From Prosapia bicincta (taxonomy: Eukaryota > Arthropoda > Insecta > Hemiptera > Cercopidae), in NCBI GenBank assembly GCA_036971475.1, contig JBAIZL010000008.1, positions 8,800,263 through 8,864,262 on the forward strand: a DNA stretch of 64,000 nt. The letters run 5' to 3'. A program made the position numbers and the translations under genes. This document shows, piece by piece, positions 22,871 to 35,830 of this stretch (positions within the stretch are counted from its first letter, which is position 1; every line of letters starts with the position of its first letter). The notes under the pieces were generated by a model. That model did no database searches and was not told the origin of the DNA. It worked only from the letters and a program-made list of their open reading frames with translations.

Positions 22871-23172
22871 GGCAGTAGCGGAAAGGTCTTTTCAAATAGT
22901 TATTATTAGATTACAAGAATTGTAGCCTATTTTATTTTTATTTGTTTTGAAAGCATGTCTACTTACGTTGAACAACTGTTTCAAACAAACTTTTTACGGC
23001 CGCTTCTTATTTTGAAGAAGTTTTTACTGAATATTTAACGATGTCACATTCCTTCATCAACCCAAGTGACAACAAACACTATTATTACTCGTAAATATTG
23101 TGTCTTGTTGCCGATAAATAATGAAATTGAGTTTGTGCTTTCAATATTTTTTTAAAAAAATGCTTGCTGCAG

Positions 23173-23322
23173 ACTGAAAACGAATCACCGATGACTACTA
23201 CAACTCCTAATGAGAACTATCTTGAGTTCTGCAGTAGTTCAGGAACATGTCATGTATTAAGATTGAAATGCCAAGGATCGAGCCTAAGTGAACATCTGTG
23301 TCTTTCGACGTCAATAGCGATT
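23173..23322 (+). CDS. Possible exon, maybe frameshifted
   Basis: After TGCTTGCTGCAG a phase-0 frame reads TENESPMTTTTPNENYLEF and stays open for 53 codons to TGA 23332. A weak in-frame donor (ATT|GTAAAA) follows 23322. From about 23290 to 23335 the +2 frame is also open and reads like protein (NSDCKTLIQRLLESA, then NSRDHNYPNIEIRCENK). A one-base loss near 23300 would join the two. Either the exon is decayed or the assembly has an error. Confidence 0.35.
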
Positions 23323-24163
23323 GTAAAACCTTGATTCAACGTTTACTTGAGTCAGCAACTATAAGTAATGCTCTTGAAAATTCAAGAGATCATAACTACC
23401 CCAATATTGAAATAAGATGTGAAAACAAACATTAATAGAACATTAAAAAATTACTGCAGTGGTTAATTTTTTATTTTTATTTTAAATCAGATCTTTAACA
23501 GCATCTTGAATTTGCCTGATTTCAGTTTTAATGTATTTAAAACTGAGGCAAACCTTTCAACGTTCATTTTGGTCTTGAAGTCATGATCTTATAAGGACCT
23601 CAAAAATTCCCCTTCCAAACTCATCACTCTTCTACTTTCATTCTCAATTTCTACCATCCTACAATAGTTCCATTACTCTTTGTAAATAGACAAAATTATC
23701 CAGCTTAGGAGAAATTCTCTCATCCGACCAGAGAAGTACGCCCCTCCATTCACATCCAAATTATTATTCCTTTGCGTATTTTCGCTATTCCTAATTATAA
23801 GTAGGGCACATAAAGACAGTGTTTATGTATTTACCAACAGTGGTTCTTCCACCAACATTCCTCCAAGCTTCGATTATTGCGTCTTCAACCACGGTAGTTT
23901 TTCTCAACTTTTGCAGGTTTTTCTACTGACAACTACTCCCGGGGCTATGTTATTACAAGTTTATTTGAAAGTTTAGGACATTGTCAGAAGATTTTTTTTC
24001 ATACACTATCCAGATAGCCTATCATTGACAACAAATCTATGAAGCTATCACGATGAAAATTCTCTTTCTGTAGATCCCTTTAAAGAGAGTTCATGACCGC
24101 AAAACTTTAAACAATCTTTTACCCTACCAAAATTGTCTTTTAAGCCCATTCATTATATTTTAG

Positions 24164-24388
24164 ACTGAAGTTCTGATGCCAGAATCACATTGTGTAGAAA
24201 TATTTATTGTTCCAAAAGTTTTATATTTTGACGCGGTTTTAAAGGAGAGGTACACTCATCAGATTTTTAACTTTTTTCAATTAAGTACTAAAGGTTGTTC
24301 AGCTTTGGTTTACCACGTTCACTTCCACTTCTGTGAACCAAAAAAATCATCTAAGTTAGAAGACGTTTTTGTCAACTATATACTGCAA
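24164..24388 (+). CDS. Possible exon
   Basis: After CATTATATTTTAG the phase-0 frame TEVLMPESHCVEIFIVPK is open for 95 codons to a TGA at 24446. A phase-0 donor CAA|GTTTCA lies after 24388 but is weak. The peptide is more hydrophobic than the rest of the gene (YHVHFHFCEPKKSSKLED). It could be a terminal exon of an alternative transcript or chance. Confidence 0.3.
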
Positions 24389-24479
24389 GTTTCACTATTC
24401 TTTACCATCTATTTGGAATTTAAGAGATCTTTTTTTATGCGACCCTGACCTTTTAATTATTATTTTTTATAAACACAAG

Positions 24480-24610
24480 TAACTGTACATGAACACACAA
24501 AACAATATACTTTATTGTCATACCCGTTTCTATGACTTATGTCAGTGACACCAATACAAATTTACAACTGCAACTGGCCACATAACTCTGTTACAGAGCA
24601 ATTAAGTGAA
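24480..24610. repeat. Dispersed repeat (also at 52.35 kb)
   Basis: ATATACTTTATTGTCATA through TTTACAACTGCAACTGGCCA matches 52355-52475 (ATATACTTTATTATCATA through TTTACAGCTGCAACTAAA). Class unknown; the word ACTTATGTCA is shared. Confidence 0.6.
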
Positions 24611-24619
24611 TAGAGCTTC

Positions 24620-27140
24620 GAACTTCAAGAAAGAAAAGCAACTAACCATTTGCACTCATCACTAATACTAGGTATTGTGCTAGTGTCCTTCGACTAATGC
24701 CGAGCGTATGTTTTCCAAGATGGAATCATGGACGCCCGCTATGAAAGTTTGTAGGGGGGGTGGAAGTAAATGCATTGCGTACTAAAAAATTAAGCAGCTA
24801 AACTATTCAAGTTTAAACCTTCTTGAATCTACTACTACTTATATAAACTTCTAAGCGACGTTACATAATATGTAAACGAAATAAACACATTAATCTAATT
24901 ACTCGCACTTTTTATTCAAAAACAATAATATGTAAATACTAACGGAAAAAACACTTTTTTTACTGCAGGCTAGATAAATATTTTAATCCTGTCATGTCCT
25001 ACAATTCATAAATTTTTAAAATAACTTTTGCTCGAAAAAATTTACTAGTCTATATAAGACGTTTGGATATTCATTTTGTTTTTTATATCTGGAAGTAAGC
25101 TAAGGGGCTTACTCCCTCTTGCTCCCGGGCATGGGCGTCCATGGATGGAGTGTATTTGGGCGGCTGAAAGAAGAAGTTTAACAGTTTGTTGTAAAAGAGC
25201 TTCTTAATAACTAAGCCAATTATTTCGTCCTCAGACATTCGGTTATGTCGCTCTCAGAATTCCACAACAAAAAAGACATTTTTCTTCTGAGGATAATTAG
25301 TTTATCTGAAAAGTATGAACCATAAAGAACTTATTCCTGGATTCACCATAGACTAAGGAAAAGTTTAATGTATGGATTCTTCTCTTTTTTTCAGTTCCTT
25401 CTATTATTATACACTCTCCCTATATTTATTGATGTTTCTTGTTCAAATTTTCAATCATTAATAAAATACTTTTTATTCATTTACTCAAGTTCAAATACTT
25501 TTTTTTAACTTATGGATGATTCTTGATGTTAATAAAGTTTATTTCCAAATGATAATTCATTAATTTTATAATTAATTTCGCTTTCTATTTTGCCACTTAA
25601 TATTGTGATTCTGTCATATGTATGTAGATATTTATATTAATTGTAATTATTTAATAAAAATTAACTAAAATAACACTTTTCTTTGTCAACACGTAGGAAT
25701 TGACTTTAAATTTTAATACTACTTGTTATATACATATTTCATGAAATTTCAGTTAAATTGTATTAAAAAATAACATTATATATTTGAAATTTATATATTT
25801 TCAACTACCTCTGTTTGGATCTAGCATAAACTGTTTGGATCTAAACTGTGATAACGTTACATATAACGAAATGTACTTTGACGATAGATCATCCAGTTTG
25901 TCCGCCAAGTAAACAAGTCCCCCGTAGACCTAGTGCGACACCTAAACAGTTGCTAATACGAATGATAACTTTATACCTTCTATCAAGTACCATTCCCCCT
26001 AAACTTTATGCAAAAGACCTGTAATAGCGTAGATATTTCAGTATTATTTAAAATATGTACTTATCAAGTGCAACAAATGTTTTGTAAACAAATATGTTAC
26101 ACTCTGCCCTACCTAAAAGGTCCAACTTGAAACGTCACTCCTGTTCCTTAAATTAACCTGAAAAAGCTAATATCAATCTTAAAATGTCCTGACTAAAAGT
26201 AAGTAAAACGTTTTTAGCACTATCATTGAATTTACATTACATAGGATACACTGAATCTGCTACCTGATTTTAATCGCTCTAAATAAACTCGTCAAAGGTT
26301 TTAATCAGTTTATTTCTTTTTATTCACCTTTTATAGGTTTTCTTTGTTTTATTTGCATTTTAACCTTTTTGAAATAACGTTTTGCTGTATCCGTTTGAAA
26401 TAACGGATAATCTGTAAGGATTGGGAATTTTTCATGAAAACGATAATACCAATGTGTTTAATACCATTAGTGCTATTTTACTATAAATTTTACAGTCTTC
26501 GTTGTTCAAAAGTCGGAACGAAAACAGCAACAGAATTTTCTAAGACGTTTCTAAATTCAGCTGATAATTCCAAAACAATTAAAAGTAGGCCTAATCCATT
26601 AACAGTTTTTACATTATCACATACAAGTTGACTAGAAGTGTTAGTAAAAGTTTCTATTTAGTAAATTAAACTAATACATTCATTAAAAAACATTGTTTAA
26701 TTTATAAAACCGACATCGATATTATTTTATATTTATATTTGGAAAACAATTAGTGTTGATTTAAGAATCAGTATGTAGTTGTATGGATGATTTGGACAAC
26801 AGTTTAAAAAAAAATTAGTGTGGAATTAAGAATCTGAGTGAATTTTATGGGTTTAAGACTGATTGCTTTATACTTTTACAAAGCTTTTTTAACATATTTT
26901 TAAAATGTCTTTTTATTAAATTATTTGATAGTCTTATTAGATAAACTCAGGTTTTTTATAATTTCTCTATGACCCGAATTTATCCTTTTTTATTTTGTTA
27001 TAATGAAATAAAGTATTGAAAAGAGTGAAAATGGAAAAATATTTTTTTAAACCCTATATTATAAACACCTTGTTATATTAAAACTCAATAATTTCTTCAA
27101 GTTAAAGACTACATTAAAACATTTTAGTAAAATGTATTTT
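24620..27140. other. Long intron, no recognised exon
   Basis: AT-rich sequence. Apart from a partial copy of the 20.1-kb repeat near 25455-25540 I see no element or splice-bounded open frame. Two short phrases, CATGGACGCCCG at 24727 and ATGGGCGTCCATGGATG at 25131, are an inverted pair of interest only as possible element ends. Confidence 0.4.
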
Positions 27141-27156
27141 AAAACATTTATTATTT

Positions 27157-27363
27157 AATGTGTTTAAGGTTAATGACAAATCACATACCAATTTATGCTT
27201 TTACAAATACACTCTACGTTTCGATTTTCTAACCGAAAATTCTTTTCAAGAGCTAAAAGTTTATTAATCTAATATTTAAAAAATTGAAAATCGAAACGTA
27301 GAGTGTATTTGTAAAAGCATGAATTGATCGGTGATCTGCCATAACCTTAAACACATTAGATAG
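27157..27363. mobile_element. Small foldback element
   Basis: Two arms of about 85 bases, from TTTAATGTGTTTAAGGTTA to CTACGTTTCGATTTTC and back, enclose a ~35-base loop. On the minus strand at 27214-27250 the hairpin TTGAAAAG, ATTTTC, GGTTA, GAAAAT, CGAAACGTAG fits the family-wide motif. It lies 47 bases before the acceptor of the terminal exon. Confidence 0.8.
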
Positions 27364-27409
27364 TTATTAACAGACATTAAATAAAGTTTAAACTTTTATT
27401 ATGTAACAG

Positions 27410-27499
27410 GACAGACGTAGGCTTTCCTCGTCAGAAATTATTATAGAAGATGTTTATGCGCAGGAAATAACCGATCCAAATGAACTTTTTACGAATTAG
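27410..27499 (+). CDS. Likely terminal exon of uncharacterised gene
   Basis: After TTATTATGTAACAG the phase-0 frame DRRRLSSSEIIIEDVYAQ runs 29 codons to TAG 27497-27499. The phase matches every upstream exon, and the peptide is Ser-rich then acidic. No canonical AATAAA is seen in the next 100 bases; the 3' end is therefore not located. Short length makes chance possible, but splice site, phase and composition agree. Confidence 0.5.
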   Translation, partial: DRRRLSSSEIIIEDVYAQEITDPNELFTN

Positions 27500-27764
27500 C
27501 AGCTCTACAGAAGACTTGTTTACACCAAATAGGTTTCATTACTTATATTGTTATTTTAAATCATACTATTCGACTATTAATATGTTTTAATAGTTAATCT
27601 CTAAATGGAAATAATTTTTAAATAACAGCTATAATTGTAATATTCTAAAAACAATTAATTTATCTAAAAAACCCTTCTTTATATTATTAAGTATTATAGA
27701 GTTAGTTCTGTAGTAATGATGTTATATAATACATTCGAAATTTTAAAGTAGTTTAATTCGCCTG

Positions 27765-28165
27765 TAATGTAGTGATGGCATCTTGTAAAATAGTGATTCC
27801 AACGTATGAAGTAGTGATGTTAGCTAATGAAGTAGTGATACCAGCTTATGAACTAATGATGCCAACTTATACTTATAAAGTAATGATATCAGCTTATGAA
27901 GTAGTGATACTTGCTTATTACGTAGTAAAGCCAGCTTATAAAGTAGTGATGCTAGATTATAAAGTAATTATGCTAGCTTATTAAATAGTGAAAAACTTAT
28001 AAAGTCACTAATAGCATCACTATGCTAGCTTATAAATTATTGATGCTAATTTAACTAAACTTAATTTAGTTTAAATTTAGCTTATGAAGTAGTGATCCAA
28101 GCCTATAAAGTAGTAATGCTAGCCTAGAAAGTAGTAGTGTTAGCTTATAAAAAGTCTTGGAAAGT
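27765..28165. repeat. 21-base minisatellite
   Basis: Imperfect units of GCTTATAAAGTAGTGATGCTA repeat about 18 times. Because 21 is a multiple of three, a 70-codon frame with a seven-residue period (VVIPAYE, VVMLDYK) stays open. I consider that frame a by-product. Confidence 0.85.
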
Positions 28166-28169
28166 AGTA

Positions 28170-29700
28170 CTTATTGAATACATAATAGAAATCCTTTTTG
28201 TACTCTACATATGGTTTAGGATGGACAGGCTGCCTACAAAGAAGTGATCTGGTCACAAAATATTAATCCAATATTTTTCACCTCGACGTTGTTGATTTTG
28301 GTCAAACAAAATTTATATAAATATATTATGAAATTCCATGGAAAATATCGCTAATTGTGTTATTTGGTATGTTTTGAAAGTAGCCTTGAAGCTAACACAG
28401 ATTATTGTAGTTTGAAAATACCAAGGAATATATATTTCCTTTTTAGGATTTGTGAAAACGTTGTTCAAACTTGAGTGATTGAAGCAACATTGCACTCCTT
28501 GAATGCTCAGAATGCTGAATAGCCCGAGTAACACAGTCCACTTTGAAACCAAGTCAGGGTATAAAAAGGATTGGTTATTAGTATTATTATAATAATAAAA
28601 TTACTATTATTTAATTATTTGTAAATATTAAACTTTTAACATGGCTATTTCTTATGGCAATTTTTAACTACCAGTATGTCTTATGACATACTGTATATGT
28701 TTCTCACAAAGAAAAATCTTTAGTTTGCCTTGACGCTCCAACACATAGATTATTATAGAATAATACCCAACCCAGCGCCTAACTTTAATGAATGCCATGA
28801 TAACTTTAGCTAAACTTAATTTAGTATTTATGATCATAATACTGTAGTTGACCTGGCAGACGTTTTACCTCGACAGAAAATGAAAAATATGCAATATTTT
28901 CCCCCTCCATTTGATACAAACTTTATTTATCAAAACAAAATGTAACAGAAAATGTAGTTGTTTTTATTTTAATTCCATACTCCAGCAGGAACGTCATAAG
29001 AAACAGTCATTATGTTGGTCAGTCCCAGGTCTACCTATTAGGCCTACTTTAATTTTATATTATATTCTTTAATTCTAAAATCTTTATGAATAAATAGGCT
29101 ACAATATTCATTTATGTCATGTTTAAAATTTACTTGACATTACAATAGATAACAATAAATATTATAAATTCATTTTTTGGTAACGAATGTCGATGTACTA
29201 TTTTATTTTAATGAGGACATTTTATTTTTTTGTAGTTTAGCTCCGTATTATTTCAGTACATAAATAAATTTCAAGAGAATTGAATATTTTTACGTAATTG
29301 TTCTACATTTTCTAATTGAGCTATTAATTGTATATTTTGCACCTTACATTTTAAAAGTATAAACATTTGTAAAAGTAGCATTTATTATAACTTTTATTAA
29401 GAGATTCGCAATTTCATACTGCTCTTCAGAGCGAATTCCTTTAGATTCCTTTCAAACTTCATTTCAAATTCTCATAATCATTGAGCAACAGGTTTATATA
29501 ACACCGACCAGCAGATACAGTTGAAACTCTCTCATATTAGATATGCCTTGAAGACTGTCCTCTCGCTAATTTACACTTCGCAAGGAATGCTGCCCTGAAT
29601 CTTGTTTTTGATTACTTACTAATCATAACTTCGAGCAACTGTGGAGTCATTTTTAATTATAAATAAATAAAACCTCTTAAACTAGAAAATCAGTCTTGTA
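28170..29700. other. Intergenic AT-rich DNA
   Basis: No splice-bounded frame, tandem repeat or inverted repeat longer than about 20 bases. A minus-strand 79-codon ORF (28313-28552) starts with a hydrophobic stretch but has no other support. Confidence 0.4.
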
Positions 29701-29710
29701 ATAATTTCCT

Positions 29711-29770
29711 CTGAAAATGATTGCTTTTCAATCAAAACGTACATCAGGACATAAATAAAACTTTTTGTCG
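29711..29770 (+). mobile_element. Lone PLE-type tail
   Basis: CTGAAAAT, stem GATTG, loop CTTTT, stem CAATC, AAAACGT followed by ACATCAGGACATAAATAAA is the tail hairpin of the PLE class without an adjacent ORF. It could be a heavily 5'-truncated insertion. Confidence 0.4.
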
Positions 29771-29919
29771 TTTAAAGGGTTCTATTTATTTGTAATTACT
29801 TACAAGCTTTTTAAAATCGAACAAATTTCTTATTTACCCTAAAACGTTTTAGTTATTGATTTTTTTGCTTTTCAAATGTTAGTATTTAATTTTTCAAACA
29901 TAAAACATAGAACTTAGAT

Positions 29920-29994
<75 letters not shown>
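29920..29994. repeat. (CA)n microsatellite
   Basis: CA run with a single TA interruption. Confidence 0.97.
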
Positions 29995-29999
<5 letters not shown>

Positions 30000-30002
<3 letters not shown>

Positions 30003-31490
30003 TGAGGACAATGAATATTCCACAAAAACTTTTATAAACCTTTTACATCAACTTCAATTCATTAATTAAAATTTACTCCTACAAATACAGGATTTTAATT
30101 TAATGTAATAGTTTAACGATCAATTGTATACCTTAAAAAAATTAAGTTTGTTATTATTTATTTTTATTATTATTGTTAAAAAATAATGTATATATTTTCT
30201 TAAGCCTTTCAAATGTCAATTTTTCAGAATTGATATCAAACAGTAAATATGACCTGTAAAAGCACATGAATTTCAAAAACATAGGCCTACGTAAAATATT
30301 ATAGCTTACACCAAACGTCTCATGAAGGCTTCTCTTAAAATCCTTTTTATAAAATTGTTTCTAAATTCTAGAAAGCTATATTTATTTACTTAATTTCACC
30401 AATAGTACAAAGTATTATTTGAATTTTAAACATTTCCCAAATAAATCTATTTACTAAATTTTTTATTAGTTTTTCTTTTATTTTATAACTATCGAAGAAA
30501 GTTTATAAAGTATTTAATTTGTTATTGTATACTTATGACTGAAACACAATTATTATTTATATTAATTATATTATTACATTGTTTTGCATTATGTTTATAT
30601 ATCTAAATAAAACATATTAAAATTTATTTATGTGTATTGGCGTATTTATATAAACCCATGCCAATTTATATTATGTGTTTAATCTTGTCCACTAATATTT
30701 ACCATTATACCATTACCGGTATCTCTCACTTATAATTATGCAATGTATTACAACTCTATCTATTTATTTATTTTGTTTTAATCCACCCCTTTTAATTTTT
30801 TTTAATGCTTTACTTCCTCTATTTTAAAATAACTTTTATTCATTTGAAAATCTAACCATATGTTATTGAAGTTTACTTAACAGAAATAATACAATACAAA
30901 AGTGTTTGGTTATTTATATGTTCAACTCATATTTATTTATTTATTAAACTTTTTATATTTACTGTATGTATATTTACTGTGTTGCCAATGTTCACTTAAT
31001 GTCGAAATAAGTCATTACAACCGTAAATTCTTTAATTAATTCTCTAGAATAATTTGCAAGTAGTAGCCTATTACTGATATTAATTAACAAAAACTCTTTA
31101 TCCCTTTTTGACAATTTTTATTTCTCCCTATTCTTAGATAAGAAACATAACTTAAAAAATAACCAATAAAACGTATTGTTAACCTTATTTTATGATTGTT
31201 AATTAAATTTCTTCGCTAATGTTAATGCTAATATCTGTTAATTATATTAATGTAAATGTCCTCAATACAACATACCATGTCCTCAATACATTTTTCAACC
31301 ATTCATTTAATCTAAAATATAAGTAGGCCTATATTTAACCTTACCATCTAATCCTCTTAAAATCAAATTCACACAAAGGCAAAAATGTAAACTCTTCTAC
31401 TATTTAATTTGAATAATAATTTCACCTAACTTTAAATGCAACCATTAAAAAAGGTATAACTTTGCTAATGTTGTTGGCCCATCTTACCTT
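30000..31490. other. Intergenic AT-rich DNA
   Basis: Extremely AT-rich, no gene or element recognised. Confidence 0.5.
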
Positions 31491-31496
31491 CACCAT

Positions 31497-31790
31497 TAAA
31501 AATTTTACTTACACTTTTTATAAAATGTTTTAACTTGCCCATAGTAGCACTTACTTTGCTTGTTGAGGACGGCCGTTTCGGGAGATGTGTCCCTTTGTCA
31601 ACTCAGACCGTAACTCAAGACCGAGAGTTACGGTCTGAGTTGACAAAGGGACACATCTCCCGAAACGGCCGTCCTCAACAAGCAAAGTAAGTGCTACTAT
31701 AGGCAAGTTAAAACATTTTATAAAAAGTGTAAGTGATTACTAGTAGCTCACGCGAAGATGGAATCAACAAATGGTAAAAATTGTAATTAC
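31497..31790. mobile_element. CCGTTTCGGG foldback element, well preserved
   Basis: The arms read TATAAAATGTTTTAACTTG, CCATAGTAGCACTTACTTTG, TTGAGGACGGCCGTTTCGGG, AGATGTGTCCCTTTGTCAAC. They are mirrored almost perfectly around 31626, so the element folds into a ~110-bp hairpin. Outer parts include CTACTAGTAATCAC-type sequence on the right with AGCTCACGCGAAGATGGAAT. The motif TTGACAAA, GGGA, CACATC, TCCC, GAAACGG lies at 31640-31668. No ORF. Confidence 0.85.
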
Positions 31791-31799
31791 TCGTAACTG

Positions 31800-32880
31800 A
31801 AACAAATTACATATAATTTAATCTATAGATTGGAATTAAAGCTACACTATCACATATTATACCCAATTATATATGACATGCTAAAAAAAGATCAAGTTAT
31901 TAATAGTTTTGTTAGTTATAAAATTTAATTTCAAAATTAAATTAACCTATCTTTTATAATTTCTTTCTTATTAAAACGAAACAACTTTCTAATGTAAACA
32001 TTCTATACAATGAAAGTGCAATTAATTTCTGTGCTTAACATATCAACTGATTAAACAATATTATATTTTTTCTTACTAAGAAAGAGTTTTCTTCATTTCA
32101 AGATTCATTCACAAATAGAAATTTAATATATTCATTATATTTTAATAATTTTGTATAGCCTCTAAAATATGCAATACAGACCTATTTATCCTCAAAGTGA
32201 AAAGAATTAACATTTACAACTAAGGAATTATATTTATTTGTTTACAAAGAGACCATTTTGTTTATGCCCAAACAGTTATGTGGCAGCAAATAGCGGTTTT
32301 ATGTAACTTAATTTTTTTTTTGTGTAAAGCCATTATGTAAATTCAATTGAAACATGATATTATCTGCGAAGAAAGTTTTTATATTCAAATCTTTTATTAA
32401 AAGTTATTAAAAGTAGATTTGATTTTATTTGAATTTTTTAATTTTAAAGAAATATTAAAATTTAACAAAGTGAAACAAAACAAAATTCAAACTTGTCTGT
32501 TGAAGAAAGTTATATTCACCTGGTTGACTGGGTCCTGGGAGACGATGTAGCTAGCAATGATCACCGATACTGTTCATGCTGATGCTAGCGATGATGACCC
32601 CACGCTTTGTTTTCCATATAGAACTAATAGCAGCTTCTTCTTGTAAACCATGTTAAAAGGGCAGCTGATCGTATTACATCTTCCATGCAAACAGAATTCT
32701 TGTCGTCTCACATTTCATGTTTCTTGATTTTAATTAAGAAGATTTAAGAAATGTCTACTTTTCTACTTTTAATGTTCGGATTTTTATAATTTAAGAAATT
32801 TTTAAAAAACTGTTTTTGAATTACTTTCTTACAATAACTATTCATTTAAATTTTGAACTTCGAAAATTTGACTGTTAAGA
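31800..32880. other. Intergenic AT-rich DNA
   Basis: No gene or element recognised. A GC-richer island at 32515-32600 (GACTGGGTCCTGGGAGACGA) is unexplained. Confidence 0.4.
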
Positions 32881-32892
32881 AATATTTTCACA

Positions 32893-33095
32893 TTTGTTGA
32901 TTCCATCTTCGCGTGAGCTACTAGTAATCACTTACACTTTTAAAATGTTTTGAACTTGCCTATAGTAGCACTTACTTTGCTTGTTGAGGACGGCCGTTTC
33001 TGAGTTGACAAAGGGACACATCTCTCGAAATGGCCGTCCTCAACAAGCAAAGTAAGTGCTACTATAGGCAAGTTTAAAACATTTTAAAAGTGTAA
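32893..33095. mobile_element. CCGTTTCGGG foldback element, centre deleted
   Basis: The left arm TGATTCCATCTTCGCGTGAG, CTACTAGTAATCACTTACAC, TATAGTAGCACTTACTTTGC runs into GGCCGTTTCTGAGTTGACAA. About 35 bases of the centre are missing compared with 31497-31790. The right arm mirrors it to AAAACATTTTAAAAGTG. Confidence 0.8.
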
Positions 33096-33358
33096 GAAAT
33101 ATTTTCATTTCAGAACATTAATTGAAACCTCTAAGCAACATAATTTAAGTACATATTTCAATTCCTGCTATTAATTCACATTCTCCCTATCTATATTTAT
33201 ATTGTTTCCACTAAATACATTTTTTTAATCTTGTAATGGAGGAAACTTGATGTTAATATAGGTTTTTTTCAAATATTAATTTAATAAATAAACTTAATTA
33301 ATTAATTTTAATAATTAATTTCGCTTTATATATTGCTTCATAATATTGTAATTGTGCC

Positions 33359-33633
<275 letters not shown>

Positions 33634-33639
33634 CATATT

Positions 33640-35430
33640 TACATTAATTTTAATTATTTAGAAAAAAGTATCTAAAAGAAAATTTTTCTTGTTGACCTAA
33701 GTAAGGATTTTTTATATTATTTGTTTATTTTCAGAGTTCACACTTTTGAAAATTGTAAAAGATTTTTAGGTTAATTACATGATTTTAAAGTTTACCTCTT
33801 AGGAAAAATGTTTAAGAGCGTAATTTTTAGAACTACCCAACTAAATTTTGGCAGTAGTCCTCAAATTCGTTTCTAACAAATACTGTATAAAAATTACTGA
33901 TCCTCGATAACATGTCCGGCTATCATCAGATCTCGAACTTTCTCTCGAAAATAATAAAATGCATTATTATTAAAATTAAGTTTTAGTTAGTTTGTCTTAT
34001 AATATGTTATTAATATTGTTATGCATCTATCGTAGTGGCAATTTTTGAAGTGTAACCCCACTCGTCTCCGTCAATTTTTCCCTACATATTATGTTTACTA
34101 AGTTTTTTTGTATTTTGTATGCCCTCTGATGTCCATTTTTTAAAATTCTTGGTTTAATTCAAACCTACAACATACTCTAAGAATTTAAATAGATTATTGT
34201 TATTGAAGTATTAATAATACGCGCTAGTTTAAAGACTGTTTGAAAATCCGGGAAACAGACAGTAAGCCAGCGACGGTTTATGACTTCTTTCAAGACGCAG
34301 GGGCCAGACAATAAGCCAGCTACAGGTACATTGTGGGGGTTGCAGTAGATGTTGGGGAGGGATAGCGAGAAGAGAAAAGAAAGACAAACTTCCGCGCAAG
34401 TGTGGTTGTAAACGTCCCATGACTAAACCATTCTTAAAATACAATTTTCTTGCAGGACCGGATGAATTAACTGATGTAACGCTAATAGCTTACATTATTT
34501 TAGTCACCTTAAGTGTGATTGAAAATTATGTTGACTTTTCAATAATAAATAACATTTTGATAGTTATCATGAATTTTAAAAATACAGTTAATGTATTTCA
34601 ATTCAGTTAAAAATACAGTTAATGAACAAGTTTAATCAAATTACAACTTGTTTTCTAAAATCTTATTAAAATGTCTGCATGGAAATTTGTTTATTACAGC
34701 GTCAACTCTACATAGAAATAAATTGTCTTAAACATTATCATTTTTCCTCTAGTTAAAAACTTAAGGAATTAATTGTTTGTTTAATTAATGTATAATTTTG
34801 AGTACACTTTGTAAGAAAATTTGATAGTATCAAAATTAAAAATTACAATTATTTTCGATGTTTTAACAATAAATTTTTCTTAATTCTTAAAAACCACGGG
34901 TTTTCTTTGTAGCAATTTTAACGTTTTAATACTCATCTCTCTTCTTTATCTCTCCCTTGTAGAATTTTAAAACAATGGATTTGATTTTTTATTCTATCAG
35001 TATAGTTTGCGAGTCTTTTAATAGACAATTATGATAGACTTGGATCATGTCAAGATTACTTTCTGGCATAGTTTTATGAAAATAAATTAATTATACCTAC
35101 ACGTTTTCGACATGGAATAAAATGGGGCAAAGTAGTATCAAAGGCCGACCCGTTGAACAGGTTAGAAGAGTGAGTTGGTTTTCCAAGAAGCTCTTAAACT
35201 CTTATCAACGGGTCAAAAAGTGTTGATACTCGAGTTTAAGCTTTTACTACAAGGCAACCGATATACTTATAACAAAACAAGATGCACCAAAATTTCATAA
35301 ATTAAATTTTACGTCTATTAATGTAAACTTAATTTTTTTGCGGTTTTAACTTTGTCTTTCAGCAAGTTGAATGAAAAAAGTACTAGTTTTTTGGCGTTTT
35401 TCAGACAATGCCAGACTTTGAAAATTTATA
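33640..35430. other. Intergenic DNA with one GC-richer patch
   Basis: Mostly AT-rich. At 34240-34430 there is a GC-richer stretch containing two near repeats, AGACAGTAAGCCAGCGACGG and AGACAATAAGCCAGCTACAG. At 35135-35215 an inverted pair CCGTTGA/CAACGGG occurs. No gene supported. Confidence 0.4.
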
Positions 35431-35441
35431 ATATAAAAACA

Positions 35442-35830
35442 GGTTGCAGCTTCAAACAAAGAGTCGAGGAGCACAAACAGAACACCAACTCAGCATTTTA
35501 CAATCCCATAAAAGAAACAGGGCACTAATACACAGACATTTACCATAACCTAGAGATCTTACACATCAACAAAACAGGACCACATCTCAGCACACTAGGA
35601 CAATATGAAATTTACAAAAACACAAAATACAAACATATTAAACAAACAAACTCAATACAAATCACACATACTCTTTGATACTATCGAAAACCTGCATTTA
35701 TAACCACCACCGCTTAACCTAACAACTCCAAGCAGAAGGCACTGACGAAGATCGCCACGGAGTAATCGAAAATGTTCTGTCTCAGTAAGTTTTTACAAAT
35801 TTACAAAATTTAAAGTTCAGATAGTCATAA
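35442..35830 (+). pseudogene. PLE GIY-YIG C-terminal fragment and tail
   Basis: The plus-strand frame from GCSFKQRVEEHKQNTNSAF continues through LSTLGQYEIYKNTKYKHI. This matches the C-terminal half of PLE GIY-YIG nucleases (conserved R and E of the nuclease helix, then the LEQYEIYK block). TAA and TGA stops interrupt it. The tail contains CTGACGAA, GATCGCCACGGAGTAATC, GAAAATG (35742-35774). The same family in better state lies on the minus strand at 51.0-51.9 kb. Heavily 5'-truncated. Confidence 0.75.

Noticed and set aside
27772..27984. 70-codon ORF with seven-residue repeats
   Set aside because: By-product of a 21-base minisatellite; no start context or splice support.
34229..34444. 71-codon minus ORF in a GC-richer patch
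   Set aside because: Contains a duplicated AGCCAGC(G/T)ACGG-like phrase and no splice or domain support.
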